A stretch of 21,389 nucleotides of DNA. Source: CAZMIL01 sp964566425 (lineage in GTDB: Bacteria > Patescibacteriota > Microgenomatia > UBA1406 > GWC2-37-13). Shown piece by piece: positions 14,693-21,315 of the stretch (position 1 is its first letter; the number at the start of each line of letters is the position of its first letter). The stretch covers positions 1-21,389 of the forward strand of contig CAZMIL010000012.1 of NCBI GenBank assembly GCA_964566425.1. The letters run 5' to 3'. The notes beneath the pieces were generated by a model, which saw nothing but the letters and a program-made list of their open reading frames with translations, was not told where the DNA came from and made no database searches. Made by a program: the position numbers and the translations under genes.

Positions 14693-14749
14693 TCTGAACT
14701 TGATTCAGAATCCGATTTAAATCAGGTCCTGAAATTAATTCAGGATAAC
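14688..14749. repeat. REP-like triple palindrome at the GT-C start codon
   Basis: Three palindromes follow each other: ATTCTGAA/TTCAGAAT with a 5-nt loop (14691-14711), GATTTAAATC (14714-14723) and CCTGAA/TTCAGG (14728-14744). The block starts with GTCATTC, as does the copy at 14219, and ends with the degenerate GGATAAC. The start codon of the GT-C gene lies within the GTCATTC end. Confidence 0.7.
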
Positions 14750-14758
14750 GAAACGATG

Positions 14759-14829
14759 AGCGGGATAGGGGAGTCGAACCCCTCTCCTTTGCTTGGAAAG
14801 CAAATGTTAAGCCGCTTAACTAATCCCGC
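14759..14829 (-). tRNA. tRNA-Gly (anticodon TCC)
   Basis: The minus strand folds as a cloverleaf. The acceptor stem is GCGGGAT/ATCCCGC and the anticodon stem TTTGC/GCAAA, with loop TTTCCAA giving anticodon TCC. The T arm is AGGGG-TTCGACT-CCCCT. The 3' CCA is not encoded. There is no intron. Confidence 0.95.
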
Positions 14830-14846
14830 TTAGAGAGAACAGATAA

Positions 14847-14855
14847 ATTATATCA
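14847..14855 (-). promoter_or_regulatory. Extended -10 promoter TGATATAAT (tRNA-Gly)
   Basis: On the minus strand TGATATAAT lies 17 nt before the mature tRNA-Gly 5' end, which fits a short processed leader. The TGA stop codon of the nucleotidyltransferase gene forms the first three bases of this element. Confidence 0.65.
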
Positions 14856-15617
14856 AAAGAAGCGCCTAAACAGACTTTGGCTTTTTTCTAATTCATCCTC
14901 ACGATTGACGCCGATTCCAACCTCACGAAAACGGACGCGCATTCCGATTACTTTTTTGTAGCGTTTAAAAGCCCGCAAAATAATATCAGTAAGATAATAT
15001 TCGCCTGTAACCGGCGACTTCTTAATTCCTCTAATATGTTCTTTAAGAAATCGGTAATTAAAACAATATAACGCTGCGTTGACTTCTTTAATTTTGCGTT
15101 GTTTTTCAGTTGCGTCTTTTTGTTCGACAATATCTCTAACGACTTTATTTTTGTCTCTTTCCACGCGTCCCCAGGCCAATTCATCTGGTTTATCATAAAG
15201 CGTGGTAACAAAAGTCACTGTAGCCTTTTCCTTAAGATGTGTGTCTATTAATTTCTGAATAGTTTTTTGTTTGTAAAACATCATATGATCTCCCATCCCG
15301 ATTAAGACCAGCCTCGGTGGACGGTCTTCTAGTTTCTTGAGGGCGGATCTGACCGCATGGCCTGTTCCAAGCTGTTCTTTTTGTGTAACAAAAACAATTT
15401 CGGGAAAATCTCTAAGAGCTTCTTTGACGCTCTCAGCAAAAGCTCCGACCACTACGATAACTGGAGACGAAACCTTCTCAAATATTTTCACTCCATAAAT
15501 AACCATCGGCTTGGATAAGAAATTGTAAGCAACCTTGTTGATATCTTTAGAGTTAATCCGCGTCCCTTTACCTGCAGCTAAAATTATGGAAGCAACGGAT
15601 GACTTTTGGCCTGTCAT
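14853..15617 (-). CDS. GlmU-N-like sugar-1-phosphate nucleotidyltransferase
   Basis: The 254-residue protein is a stand-alone NTP-transferase domain. It has IILAAGKGTR (11-20), a lysine in NKVAY near 28, EQLGTGHAV (81-89), and GMGDHMMF with D110 as the likely metal ligand. WGRVERD and EVNAALYCF follow, and then TGEYYLTDI, all in GlmU order. GlmU itself has a C-terminal left-handed beta-helix acetyltransferase of about 200 residues, which is absent. It probably makes UDP-GlcNAc or another UDP-sugar from a sugar-1-phosphate. GDHM replaces the GDVP-like motif of standard GlmU, which could shift specificity. An AT-rich -10 (TATAAA) lies 8 nt before the ATG. GalE, encoded at 16002-17009, could use its product. 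Confidence 0.85.
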   Translation of the reverse strand: MTGQKSSVASIILAAGKGTRINSKDINKVAYNFLSKPMVIYGVKIFEKVSSPVIVVVGAFAESVKEALRDFPEIVFVTQKEQLGTGHAVRSALKKLEDRPPRLVLIGMGDHMMFYKQKTIQKLIDTHLKEKATVTFVTTLYDKPDELAWGRVERDKNKVVRDIVEQKDATEKQRKIKEVNAALYCFNYRFLKEHIRGIKKSPVTGEYYLTDIILRAFKRYKKVIGMRVRFREVGIGVNREDELEKSQSLFRRFF

Positions 15618-15625
15618 CCCTTGAT

Positions 15626-15631
15626 TTTATA
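15626..15631 (-). promoter_or_regulatory. -10 element TATAAA (nucleotidyltransferase)
   Basis: On the minus strand TATAAA ends 8 nt before the ATG at 15617. A TG directly precedes it without the usual one-base spacer. The element diverges from the plus-strand promoter at 15641. The palindrome ATGGCCAT (15634-15641) lies between the two and could be an operator. Confidence 0.5.
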
Positions 15632-15640
15632 CAATGGCCA

Positions 15641-15649
15641 TGCTACGAT
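15641..15649 (+). promoter_or_regulatory. Extended -10 promoter TGCTACGAT (small membrane protein)
   Basis: TGCTACGAT ends 7 nt before the ATG at 15657. A TTGATT at 15621-15626, 17 bp upstream of the hexamer, is a partial -35 match, the only such case seen here. The in-frame ATG at 15648 overlaps the -10 and is therefore a poor start. Confidence 0.6.
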
Positions 15650-15656
15650 GTCAAGT

Positions 15657-15992
15657 ATGAATGTGCTAGCCGAATTATTGATTAACGGCCTGGCTGTTTT
15701 CATCGCTGCATATATTCTCCCCGGAGTTCATGTCGAAAATTATTTTGTTGCCTTGATCGTCGCCGTAGTCCTGGGGATAATCAATACTCTGATTAAGCCC
15801 ATTCTGGTTTTTTTTACTCTCCCGATAACTATCGTCACCTTAGGTCTTTTCCTTTTAGTCATCAATGCTATTCTCGTGATGATTGTCGCTAACATCGTCG
15901 CGGGCTTTTCAGTAGAGAGTTTTTGGTGGGCTCTGCTCTTCGGCTTAGTTCTCTCGATAATTAACGGATTTTTGAGTCAATTAGTCAAATAA
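15657..15992 (+). CDS. Small four-helix membrane protein (phage holin 4_2/YvlD-like)
   Basis: The 111-residue protein has four hydrophobic segments. It shows the pattern of the Phage_holin_4_2 family (PF04020): AAYILPGVHVENYFVAL near residue 18, LGIINTLIKPIL near 38, FFTLPITIVTLGLFLLVINA near 52 and a SFWWALLFGLVLSI ending. The NTLIKP and LPIT(I/L)xTLG blocks are strong family marks. Despite the name, chromosomal members are widespread membrane proteins of unknown role, and nothing nearby suggests a phage. The start was chosen because the extended -10 sits 7 nt upstream; longer readings from 15606 would run through the promoter. It converges on galE with only 9 bp between stops. Confidence 0.88.
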   Translation: MNVLAELLINGLAVFIAAYILPGVHVENYFVALIVAVVLGIINTLIKPILVFFTLPITIVTLGLFLLVINAILVMIVANIVAGFSVESFWWALLFGLVLSIINGFLSQLVK

Positions 15993-16001
15993 AATCAATG
16001 C

Positions 16002-17009
16002 TTATTTCTCCCAACCGTGAGGGTGGTTTTTGTACCATAAGACCAATGAATTAATGCTATCTGTAAGCGTTCGCTTTGGCGCCCAGCCTAAAACCTGTTT
16101 CGCCTTGGAAACCGATGCAACCAATCGGGCCGGATCGCCCTCGCGAGGAGTAGATTTTGTCACTTGGAATTGCTTACCTGTCGTTTGCTGGACTTGAGTG
16201 ATAATTTCGTGAACTGAGATACCCGTGTCTGTTCCTAGATTAAGACTGTCGCTTTTCCCACCTTTCATTAAATAGTCTATAGCTTGGAGATGGGCTTCAT
16301 TGAGGTCGACCACATTGACGTAGTCACGAATAGGCGTTTGGTCGGGAGTGTCCACTTGCGGGGAGGTAAGTTTAAACGACTCTAAGCCTAAGGCTCCTCG
16401 CACGGCGTTCTGAACCAGTAAAACCGAGGGTTTTTTGGAATCACCGATCAATCCATCGTCCGAAGCGCCGCAAACGTTAAAATAGCGCAAAATAACGTGT
16501 TTTAAGCCATTTAGATCTCCAAACCAACCAATGAGCCTTTCATCCATAAGTTTTGATTCGCCGTAGACATTAATCGGCTGTAGGGGATGTTTTTCATCGA
16601 TAGGTACATACTGAGCTTCCCCGTAAACGGCCGCAGTCGAGGAAAAAATCAATTTATTGACGCCGTTTGTAAGCATCGCCTCAAGCAAATTCAACGTTGC
16701 CAAAAAATTATTGCGAAAATATTTGGCCGGTTGCTTCATTGATTCGTCAACCAAACACGAGGCGGCATAATGAATAGTAACATCGATTGCCTTATGATCT
16801 TTAAAAAAAGAGGAAATATCTTTCTGCAAATCCAGCTCATACCATTGCAGTTTATCCTTGCCAAATTTTTGTTGAAGCAGCTCCAGAGGCTCCCTGTAAC
16901 CAGTTGAAAAGTTGTCAACAGCAACCACCTCGTATCCTTGTTGTAGCAGTAGATAAGTAGCAACTGAGCCGATGTATCCGCCCGCGCCCGTGACCAAAAC
17001 TTTAGCCAT
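16002..17009 (-). CDS. galE: UDP-glucose 4-epimerase
   Basis: The 335-residue SDR has the dinucleotide motif GAGGYIG (8-14), SSTAAVYGE with S124/T125, and VYGESK with Y149 and K153. It also has LRYFNVCGA, PIRDYVNVVDL and the late SLNLGTDTGISV block of the GalE family. It interconverts UDP-glucose and UDP-galactose, and some homologues also work on the N-acetyl forms. It could supply galactose-type units to the glycosyltransferases and may use product from the neighbouring nucleotidyltransferase. A TATAAT hexamer lies 6 nt before the ATG, so the mRNA is probably leaderless. The gene is a separate unit, 45 bp downstream of the GtrB-like gene. Confidence 0.94.
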   Translation of the reverse strand: MAKVLVTGAGGYIGSVATYLLLQQGYEVVAVDNFSTGYREPLELLQQKFGKDKLQWYELDLQKDISSFFKDHKAIDVTIHYAASCLVDESMKQPAKYFRNNFLATLNLLEAMLTNGVNKLIFSSTAAVYGEAQYVPIDEKHPLQPINVYGESKLMDERLIGWFGDLNGLKHVILRYFNVCGASDDGLIGDSKKPSVLLVQNAVRGALGLESFKLTSPQVDTPDQTPIRDYVNVVDLNEAHLQAIDYLMKGGKSDSLNLGTDTGISVHEIITQVQQTTGKQFQVTKSTPREGDPARLVASVSKAKQVLGWAPKRTLTDSINSLVLWYKNHPHGWEK

Positions 17010-17015
17010 ATGTAG

Positions 17016-17021
17016 ATTATA
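17016..17021 (-). promoter_or_regulatory. -10 element TATAAT (galE)
   Basis: On the minus strand TATAAT ends 6 nt before the galE ATG. The TG extension is absent (GTT precedes it). No strong -35 was found. Confidence 0.55.
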
Positions 17022-17054
17022 AACTATTGACTAGCGCAAGAATAAAGTTTCTTC

Positions 17055-17954
17055 TTAAGTCTTATATTTTTTATTTAGATAAACAACCAACTCGCCCAAA
17101 ATTCCCGTCATAATAATCTGAATGCCGACAATCACCAATAGCATTCCCGCAAACAAACTCACTCTGCGGTAAAGGAAAACGCCAAAAAAGAGACGCTCAA
17201 TCGTCAAGTAGAGAAGAATTATGAAACCGGCGGCAAAAATTATACTTCCAAGCCTGCCGAAAAAATGCAAAGGCCTCTCTGAAAAACGATATAGAAAATA
17301 GGCGTTTAAAGTATCAAGTAAACCCGTAAACAGCTTACGAGAGCCAAATTTGCTGACTCCGTATTTCCTTTCTCTATTGTTCACCGGCATCTCCATAACC
17401 CGATAACCCTGATAATAAACAGCTAAGGGCATGAAGCGGAAATTGTTGCCATAAAACTTAATTTCGTTCAGAACTTCTCGCTTCATTACCTTGAGCGGAC
17501 AATTAATATCGCTGAATGGTGATCTTAGAACTCTACGAACTAATTTGTTAGCTAAGTCGGAATAGAGTAGAATCAAACCACGATCTTTTCTTCTTTTGCG
17601 GATACCGTTGACAAAGTCATATCCCGAGGTGAGTTTATTCAACATTTTTGGTAAATCCTTGGGGTCGTCTTGCAGATCTGCATCCATAAAAACCAGAATC
17701 TTCCCCTCCGCGGCTTTTATCCCCTCTGCCAGAGCTTTTCCTTTCCCGGAGCGACGCCAAACTACTACCAGTTTGATACGTGGATTCTTTTTGTTTAAAA
17801 CTTGGGCTTCTCTGCGGCTGCCGTCTGTTGAACCGTCATCAACCAAAACAATCTCATAAGGCTTGTTCATTGCCTCCAAAACCGTAGTCAGTTCGACCGT
17901 CAACAGGCTTAAGTTTTTTTCTTCGTTATGAAAAGGAATAATCACCGAAACCAT
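17055..17954 (-). CDS. GtrB/ArnC-like polyprenyl-phosphate glycosyltransferase (GT2)
   Basis: The 299-residue protein has SVIIPFHNEE, DDGSTD at 39-44, DADLQDDP at 91-98 and a CPLKVMKREVL segment in the acceptor region. Two C-terminal membrane helices follow (about 236-257 and 270-293), with a YLNKKYKT tail. The DLQDDP spelling and RRSGKGKAL segment are typical of the ArnC/GtrB group, which transfers a sugar onto undecaprenyl phosphate. Its start overlaps the 3' end of the DUF2079 gene by 13 nt, so the two are likely translated together. DUF2079 may be the GT-C partner that uses its product. It is a paralogue of the protein at 616-1542. The sugar is unknown. Confidence 0.92.
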   Translation of the reverse strand: MVSVIIPFHNEEKNLSLLTVELTTVLEAMNKPYEIVLVDDGSTDGSRREAQVLNKKNPRIKLVVVWRRSGKGKALAEGIKAAEGKILVFMDADLQDDPKDLPKMLNKLTSGYDFVNGIRKRRKDRGLILLYSDLANKLVRRVLRSPFSDINCPLKVMKREVLNEIKFYGNNFRFMPLAVYYQGYRVMEMPVNNRERKYGVSKFGSRKLFTGLLDTLNAYFLYRFSERPLHFFGRLGSIIFAAGFIILLYLTIERLFFGVFLYRRVSLFAGMLLVIVGIQIIMTGILGELVVYLNKKYKT

Positions 17955-19441
17955 ATTTTTTTATACAGTTCAAAATTTTGTTCATCATAGACTAACTTAA
18001 ACCTTTTATCTTTTTGTAACTGACGATAGGCTGGTATGAGGCTCTTTCTATCCAACGAATTATATACCTCATATGGCTGAATAACAACATAATCTGCCAG
18101 ATAATAGAATTGAGAAAAGTTGTAGAAATAACGCCGCGAAGTAAAAAGTGGCGCTAGATGACCAGTAGTGGAAACTTTTATCGATTCGTTGCGTAGGAAA
18201 TAAGCTAAACGCGCGGCCACAGCCCGTTCTTTCTGCGGGTAAAGGAAAGGGTGAATCTCCTGCTTTTTGGCGCCTGGTAAAGGCCCTTCCCGATAGGCGA
18301 AAAATAGTATAAAAACAATCAACCAGGTACAAATGATGCCTACAAGGTAGTTTTTTTGCCATTTAAATTTGTTTGTTAAGAAGGCAGCACCGTAGATTGC
18401 AGAAATAAATACAAAAGGAGTGATCCCAGAGCTATATTGGAAATAAATGTTGCGCAAAGAGGGGTTGTTGGAAAGCAGATTAATTGCCAGCTCCGGCAAC
18501 GCAATCAACAAACGCAAAGGTGATAAGAACGACAAAAAACCGAGTGGCCCAAGCAGGCTAACTAAGTAGTTAATTGCGCTTTGGTCGGCAACATAACGAA
18601 TAATAGTTTGTGGGTTTGTAACCACCCCAAAGAGAACCTTAGCCGGCGTGTCGCCGAAATCCGAATAATAACTCAAGGCAAAATGAATACCGCCGCGGAA
18701 AGTCGGGATGATATAAAAAATCGATAGAATAAACCAACCTAAACTGATAATCATGACAGATAAACTAAAAAATAGTTCTTTTTTTCCTGTCAAATGACCT
18801 CGCAATAGATTCCAAAGGATAAATCCGCCGAAAAAGAACGTCATCATGCCTATTTCCTCTTTGCTTATTGCACTCAGCGCTAAAAAAATAAAACTCCAGA
18901 TATATCTTTTTTTCAGCCATAAATAAAACATCGCCAGTAAAAAAGTTGTTGCCAAAGTTACAGCATGAAATTCATACATATTAGCTCGCTCCAAGGGAGG
19001 ATAGAGAAGATAAGAAACAGCAAAAAGCAGAGAAATTAACTCAACTTGTTTTAGTTTTTTCAGTACATGTTGCGCGATTTTAAAGACAAACCAGGCACCA
19101 AGACCAAGAACAATCGCCTGAATCACCAGCAGAGTGGCTGGTGAGGAATAAAGAAAATAAAAAAGGGCCAGCGGCGCCAGCAAAATATCGTTATGAATAG
19201 CCATGCGTTTAATCTGGCCCTGCCCGAAGGGGTCTGTCAGCTCCAAAAAACGAGACCAGTCTCCGGTTGTCATTGCGCGATAGGTATTAAACACCGTCTG
19301 GTGCATAATCCCCAAGTCAAAGTACGAGGCATAGAGCGTCTGATAGCGTAGAACTGTATAGTAGGAAAAATAGGCAATGTAGGCGAGAATGAACAGCCAG
19401 AGCAAGAGTTGATATTTATGCTTGTTGATGAAATTAAGCAT
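17942..19441 (-). CDS. DUF2079 multi-pass membrane protein (GT-C-like)
   Basis: From ATG 19441 the protein has 499 residues and about ten hydrophobic helices. It shows the DUF2079 blocks: YFDLGIMHQTVFNT in the first outside loop (about 40-53), AIHNDILLAPLALFY, YLLYPPLERANMYEFHAV and SAISKEEIGMM. The FDLG aspartate and the KEE motif are family hallmarks. DUF2079 proteins resemble GT-C glycosyltransferases in layout, but their activity is not settled. The start at 19441 is 4 nt after the xer stop; an earlier in-frame start at 19504 would lie inside xer and add a polar, non-membrane extension. The downstream GtrB-like gene overlaps its end by 13 nt. A donor-acceptor pairing of the two proteins is inference. 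Confidence 0.88.
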   Translation of the reverse strand: MLNFINKHKYQLLLWLFILAYIAYFSYYTVLRYQTLYASYFDLGIMHQTVFNTYRAMTTGDWSRFLELTDPFGQGQIKRMAIHNDILLAPLALFYFLYSSPATLLVIQAIVLGLGAWFVFKIAQHVLKKLKQVELISLLFAVSYLLYPPLERANMYEFHAVTLATTFLLAMFYLWLKKRYIWSFIFLALSAISKEEIGMMTFFFGGFILWNLLRGHLTGKKELFFSLSVMIISLGWFILSIFYIIPTFRGGIHFALSYYSDFGDTPAKVLFGVVTNPQTIIRYVADQSAINYLVSLLGPLGFLSFLSPLRLLIALPELAINLLSNNPSLRNIYFQYSSGITPFVFISAIYGAAFLTNKFKWQKNYLVGIICTWLIVFILFFAYREGPLPGAKKQEIHPFLYPQKERAVAARLAYFLRNESIKVSTTGHLAPLFTSRRYFYNFSQFYYLADYVVIQPYEVYNSLDRKSLIPAYRQLQKDKRFKLVYDEQNFELYKKIWFR

Positions 19442-19445
19442 GATT

Positions 19446-20381
19446 TCATCTGTTTCCCGAGTGATACTTCTCGTGGATTTCCTTGAGGCGAATATTGGTA
19501 ACATGGGTATAAATTTGGGTAGTGGAAATATTTTTATGGCCGAGCATCTCCTGAACAGAGCGTAGATCTGCTCCGTGCGTTAAGAGATCTGTAGCGTAGG
19601 AGTGGCGCAAGACGTGCGGGCCGATACGGATGGTAATGCCCGCTTGCTTGCGATATTTATCGATCAAGCGCTCAACTGAACGGGCAGAAAGGCGCATCTT
19701 CTCGTCGTCGAGATCTTTGAATTTTGGGCCGGAATAGCGAACAAATAGCGCTTTGTAAGGGTCTTTGCGATGGTTGAGATACTTAACTAACCATTCTTTT
19801 GCTCGCCTAGAGAGAAAAACTACCCGTGCCTTGCCACCTTTCCCGATCACTCCGAATTCACCCGTGTTTAAATTTACATGCTCGCGATTTAGTCCCACCA
19901 GTTCGGAAACCCGCAGACCAGTAGAGAAGAGAACTTCCAGAATCGCTCTGTCTCTTAAGCCACTCTCGTCTTTGGTATCCACAATCTTAAACAAAATTTC
20001 CAATTGCTCAGGCTGCAAGAATTTGATATTTCTATCTCTAAGTTTTCCCAGCTCAATCATCTCCGGGGAAAGAACAGGCATTTTTTGTCGCAACAGATAG
20101 CGGAAAAACGATCGCAAAGCAACAAGGAAATAATTTTGGGTTTGGCGCTTAAGATTGCCCTTAAATGGATTTTTGTAATTGTGGGAAAGATAGAGGCGAA
20201 AATCGCGAATCGTGTTCTCGTTGATTTTTTCGACAGTAAAATCATCCGCACCTTTAGTTTTTAACAACCAGTCTTGGAAAAACTCCAGGTAATAACCATA
20301 CATTCGCACAGTTTTGAGTGAAAGATTTTTATCCAGCTCGCAATATTCAAGAAAGCGTAAAACAGCTTCTTTTATGCCCAT
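19446..20381 (-). CDS. Tyrosine recombinase of the XerC/XerD type
   Basis: The 311-residue protein has an N-terminal SAM-like core-binding domain (about 1-95) and a C-terminal catalytic domain. All active-site residues are visible: R157 in TGLRVSEL, K181 or K184 in GKGGKAR, H256 and R259 in HVLRH, H282 in LGHKNI and Y291 in IYTHV. Length and motif spelling fit chromosomal Xer proteins that resolve chromosome dimers at dif. It is the first gene of the unit with DUF2079 and GT2 and is not flanked by att-like repeats or phage genes, so a housekeeping role is more likely than a mobile integrase. I cannot decide between XerC and XerD. Many small genomes carry one Xer only. Confidence 0.92.
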   Translation of the reverse strand: MGIKEAVLRFLEYCELDKNLSLKTVRMYGYYLEFFQDWLLKTKGADDFTVEKINENTIRDFRLYLSHNYKNPFKGNLKRQTQNYFLVALRSFFRYLLRQKMPVLSPEMIELGKLRDRNIKFLQPEQLEILFKIVDTKDESGLRDRAILEVLFSTGLRVSELVGLNREHVNLNTGEFGVIGKGGKARVVFLSRRAKEWLVKYLNHRKDPYKALFVRYSGPKFKDLDDEKMRLSARSVERLIDKYRKQAGITIRIGPHVLRHSYATDLLTHGADLRSVQEMLGHKNISTTQIYTHVTNIRLKEIHEKYHSGNR

Positions 20382-20388
20382 AGCTTTT

Positions 20389-20394
20389 ATCTTA
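20389..20394 (-). promoter_or_regulatory. Possible -10 element TAAGAT (xer)
   Basis: On the minus strand TAAGAT ends 7 nt before the xer ATG at 20381. It matches the spacing of the other starts, but the hexamer is weaker and lacks the TG extension. Confidence 0.4.
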
Positions 20395-20429
20395 AACGAC
20401 GTAAATCAAAAAAACAAGAGTTCTCAAGG

Positions 20430-20438
20430 TGTTATAAT
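20430..20438 (+). promoter_or_regulatory. Extended -10 promoter TGTTATAAT (tRNA-Leu)
   Basis: TGTTATAAT lies 15 nt before the tRNA-Leu 5' end, so a short leader would be trimmed. No -35 hexamer is seen in the A-rich sequence upstream. Confidence 0.7.
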
Positions 20439-20453
20439 GGGGAAGTTATAAAT

Positions 20454-20537
20454 GCCGCAGTGGCGGAATTGGCAGACGCGCAAGATTTAGGATCTTGTGA
20501 GAGCAATCTCGTGGGGGTTCAACTCCCTCCTGCGGCA
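20454..20537 (+). tRNA. tRNA-Leu (anticodon TAG)
   Basis: This is a class II tRNA with acceptor stem GCCGCAG/CTGCGGC, anticodon stem CAAGA/TCTTG and loop TTTAGGA, giving anticodon TAG. It has a long variable arm and a T arm with GGTTCAACTC. The discriminator A is followed by CAT, so the CCA end is not encoded. There is no intron. Confidence 0.95.
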
Positions 20538-20546
20538 CATTTTTTT
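20538..20546 (+). terminator. T-run after tRNA-Leu
   Basis: Seven T residues (20540-20546) follow directly behind the tRNA. With the stable tRNA fold they could stop transcription, but there is no separate hairpin. Confidence 0.3.
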
Positions 20547-20666
20547 ACCTTCTACTTTTGAACAATTCTTTTGAACAAAAAAGAAGTTTTATCTTTTAAT
20601 ATTAATTAATTACAAATAGTATTTTTAATAGGAAAATGGCACAATACATTATCTCTCATTTTTATA

Positions 20667-20675
20667 TGCTACAAT
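20667..20675 (+). promoter_or_regulatory. Extended -10 promoter TGCTACAAT (tRNA-Ser)
   Basis: TGCTACAAT lies 13 nt before the tRNA-Ser 5' end. It is identical to the elements at 4296-4304 (minus) and 11332-11340. The stretch before it (20547-20666) is AT-rich, and I see no gene in it. Confidence 0.7.
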
Positions 20676-20688
20676 AGAATAAAATTCA

Positions 20689-20779
<91 letters not shown>

Positions 20780-20854
20780 TTAGGAAAAGAACTGTTAAAA
20801 AACGTATCCAGATGATAGCGAAAATCGTAAAAGCATTGAGTATCTCCATAAAAA

Positions 20855-20870
20855 ATTTATTGAAATAAAT
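20855..20870. repeat. Inverted repeat just upstream of the YdeI/OmdA-like gene
   Basis: ATTTATT and AATAAAT form a perfect 7-bp inverted repeat with a 2-nt centre, ending 2 nt before the ATG at 20873. It could be an operator or a start-masking hairpin, or chance in AT-rich DNA. Confidence 0.35.
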
Positions 20871-20872
20871 CT

Positions 20873-21184
20873 ATGACTAAGAGAGCCATTTCCAGCGGCA
20901 AAGCACACAAAGTCCCAGCGGACTTACGAGATGCCTTAACTTCCGACCCAAGAGCACTTGCAGTGTGGGAAAGCCTTACCCCCCTTGCGCGCAATGAATG
21001 GATATGTTGGGTTACTTTCGTCAAGAAAGATGAAACAAGGAAGAAGCATATTAATAGAACGGTCAGTGAACTTAAGGAAGGGATGCGCCGGCCTTGTTGC
21101 TGGCTAGGTTGTATTCATCGTACTGATAAACCGATAAGCCCTTCTGTGCAATATGTGCTAAGCAAAAAATCTAAATCTAGATAG
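20873..21184 (+). CDS. YdeI/OmpD-associated (OmdA)-like small protein
   Basis: The 103-residue protein has VPADLRDALTSDPRALAVW (14-32) and LTPLARNEWICWVTFVKKDETR (about 35-56), with a TVSELKEGMRRPCC run after it. This order (PxDL, ALxxxPxA, LxPxxRxxxxxWxxxxKxxETR, then a tail rich in Arg and Gly) fits the OmdA-type domain (PF13376), known from proteins linked to bacteriocin protection or of unknown function. The tail CCWLGCIHR carries three cysteines and a histidine (CC-x3-C-x-H), which could bind metal. No membrane helix is seen. It follows tRNA-Ser by 94 bp and has no clear extended -10 element. It is not obviously part of the glycan pathway. Confidence 0.7.
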   Translation: MTKRAISSGKAHKVPADLRDALTSDPRALAVWESLTPLARNEWICWVTFVKKDETRKKHINRTVSELKEGMRRPCCWLGCIHRTDKPISPSVQYVLSKKSKSR

Positions 21185-21298
21185 ATAGTTTGTTTACCGC
21201 AAAAGAAAAACTTGAGACTCTCCTTTTAGCCTCCGCTTCACGCCTATATTTCTCACAAACTACAGCTAGATCTAAGCTTATTTTTTTCGGTCGTTTAT
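21185..21298. other. Short intergenic region without recognised features
   Basis: Between the OmdA-like gene and the last promoter I see AT-rich sequence with no convincing frame, RNA fold or terminator. A T-run at 21280-21287 has no matching hairpin. Confidence 0.5.
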
Positions 21299-21307
21299 TG
21301 CTATAAT
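21299..21307 (+). promoter_or_regulatory. Extended -10 promoter TGCTATAAT (gene at 21316)
   Basis: TGCTATAAT ends 8 nt before the ATG at 21316. The nonamer is identical to those at 5925 and 11318-11326 (minus). It supports the reality of the truncated gene behind it. Confidence 0.75.
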
Positions 21308-21315
21308 TGAACTCA

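Noticed and set aside
14688..14749. Rho-independent terminator for tRNA-Gly
   Set aside because: The hairpins are not followed by a T-run on the minus strand, and the block matches the palindromic repeat family instead.
15657..15992. Prophage holin
   Set aside because: Only the family name suggests phage. No other phage gene is nearby, and the family is common on chromosomes.
19446..20381. Mobile-element integrase
   Set aside because: The protein has chromosomal Xer length and motifs, and I see no att repeats, cargo genes or tRNA fragment at the other end.
20433..20448. dif-like site next to xer (ATAA then TTAT)
   Set aside because: The spacing between the half-sites is 8 bp instead of about 6, and the sequence is explained by the tRNA-Leu promoter.
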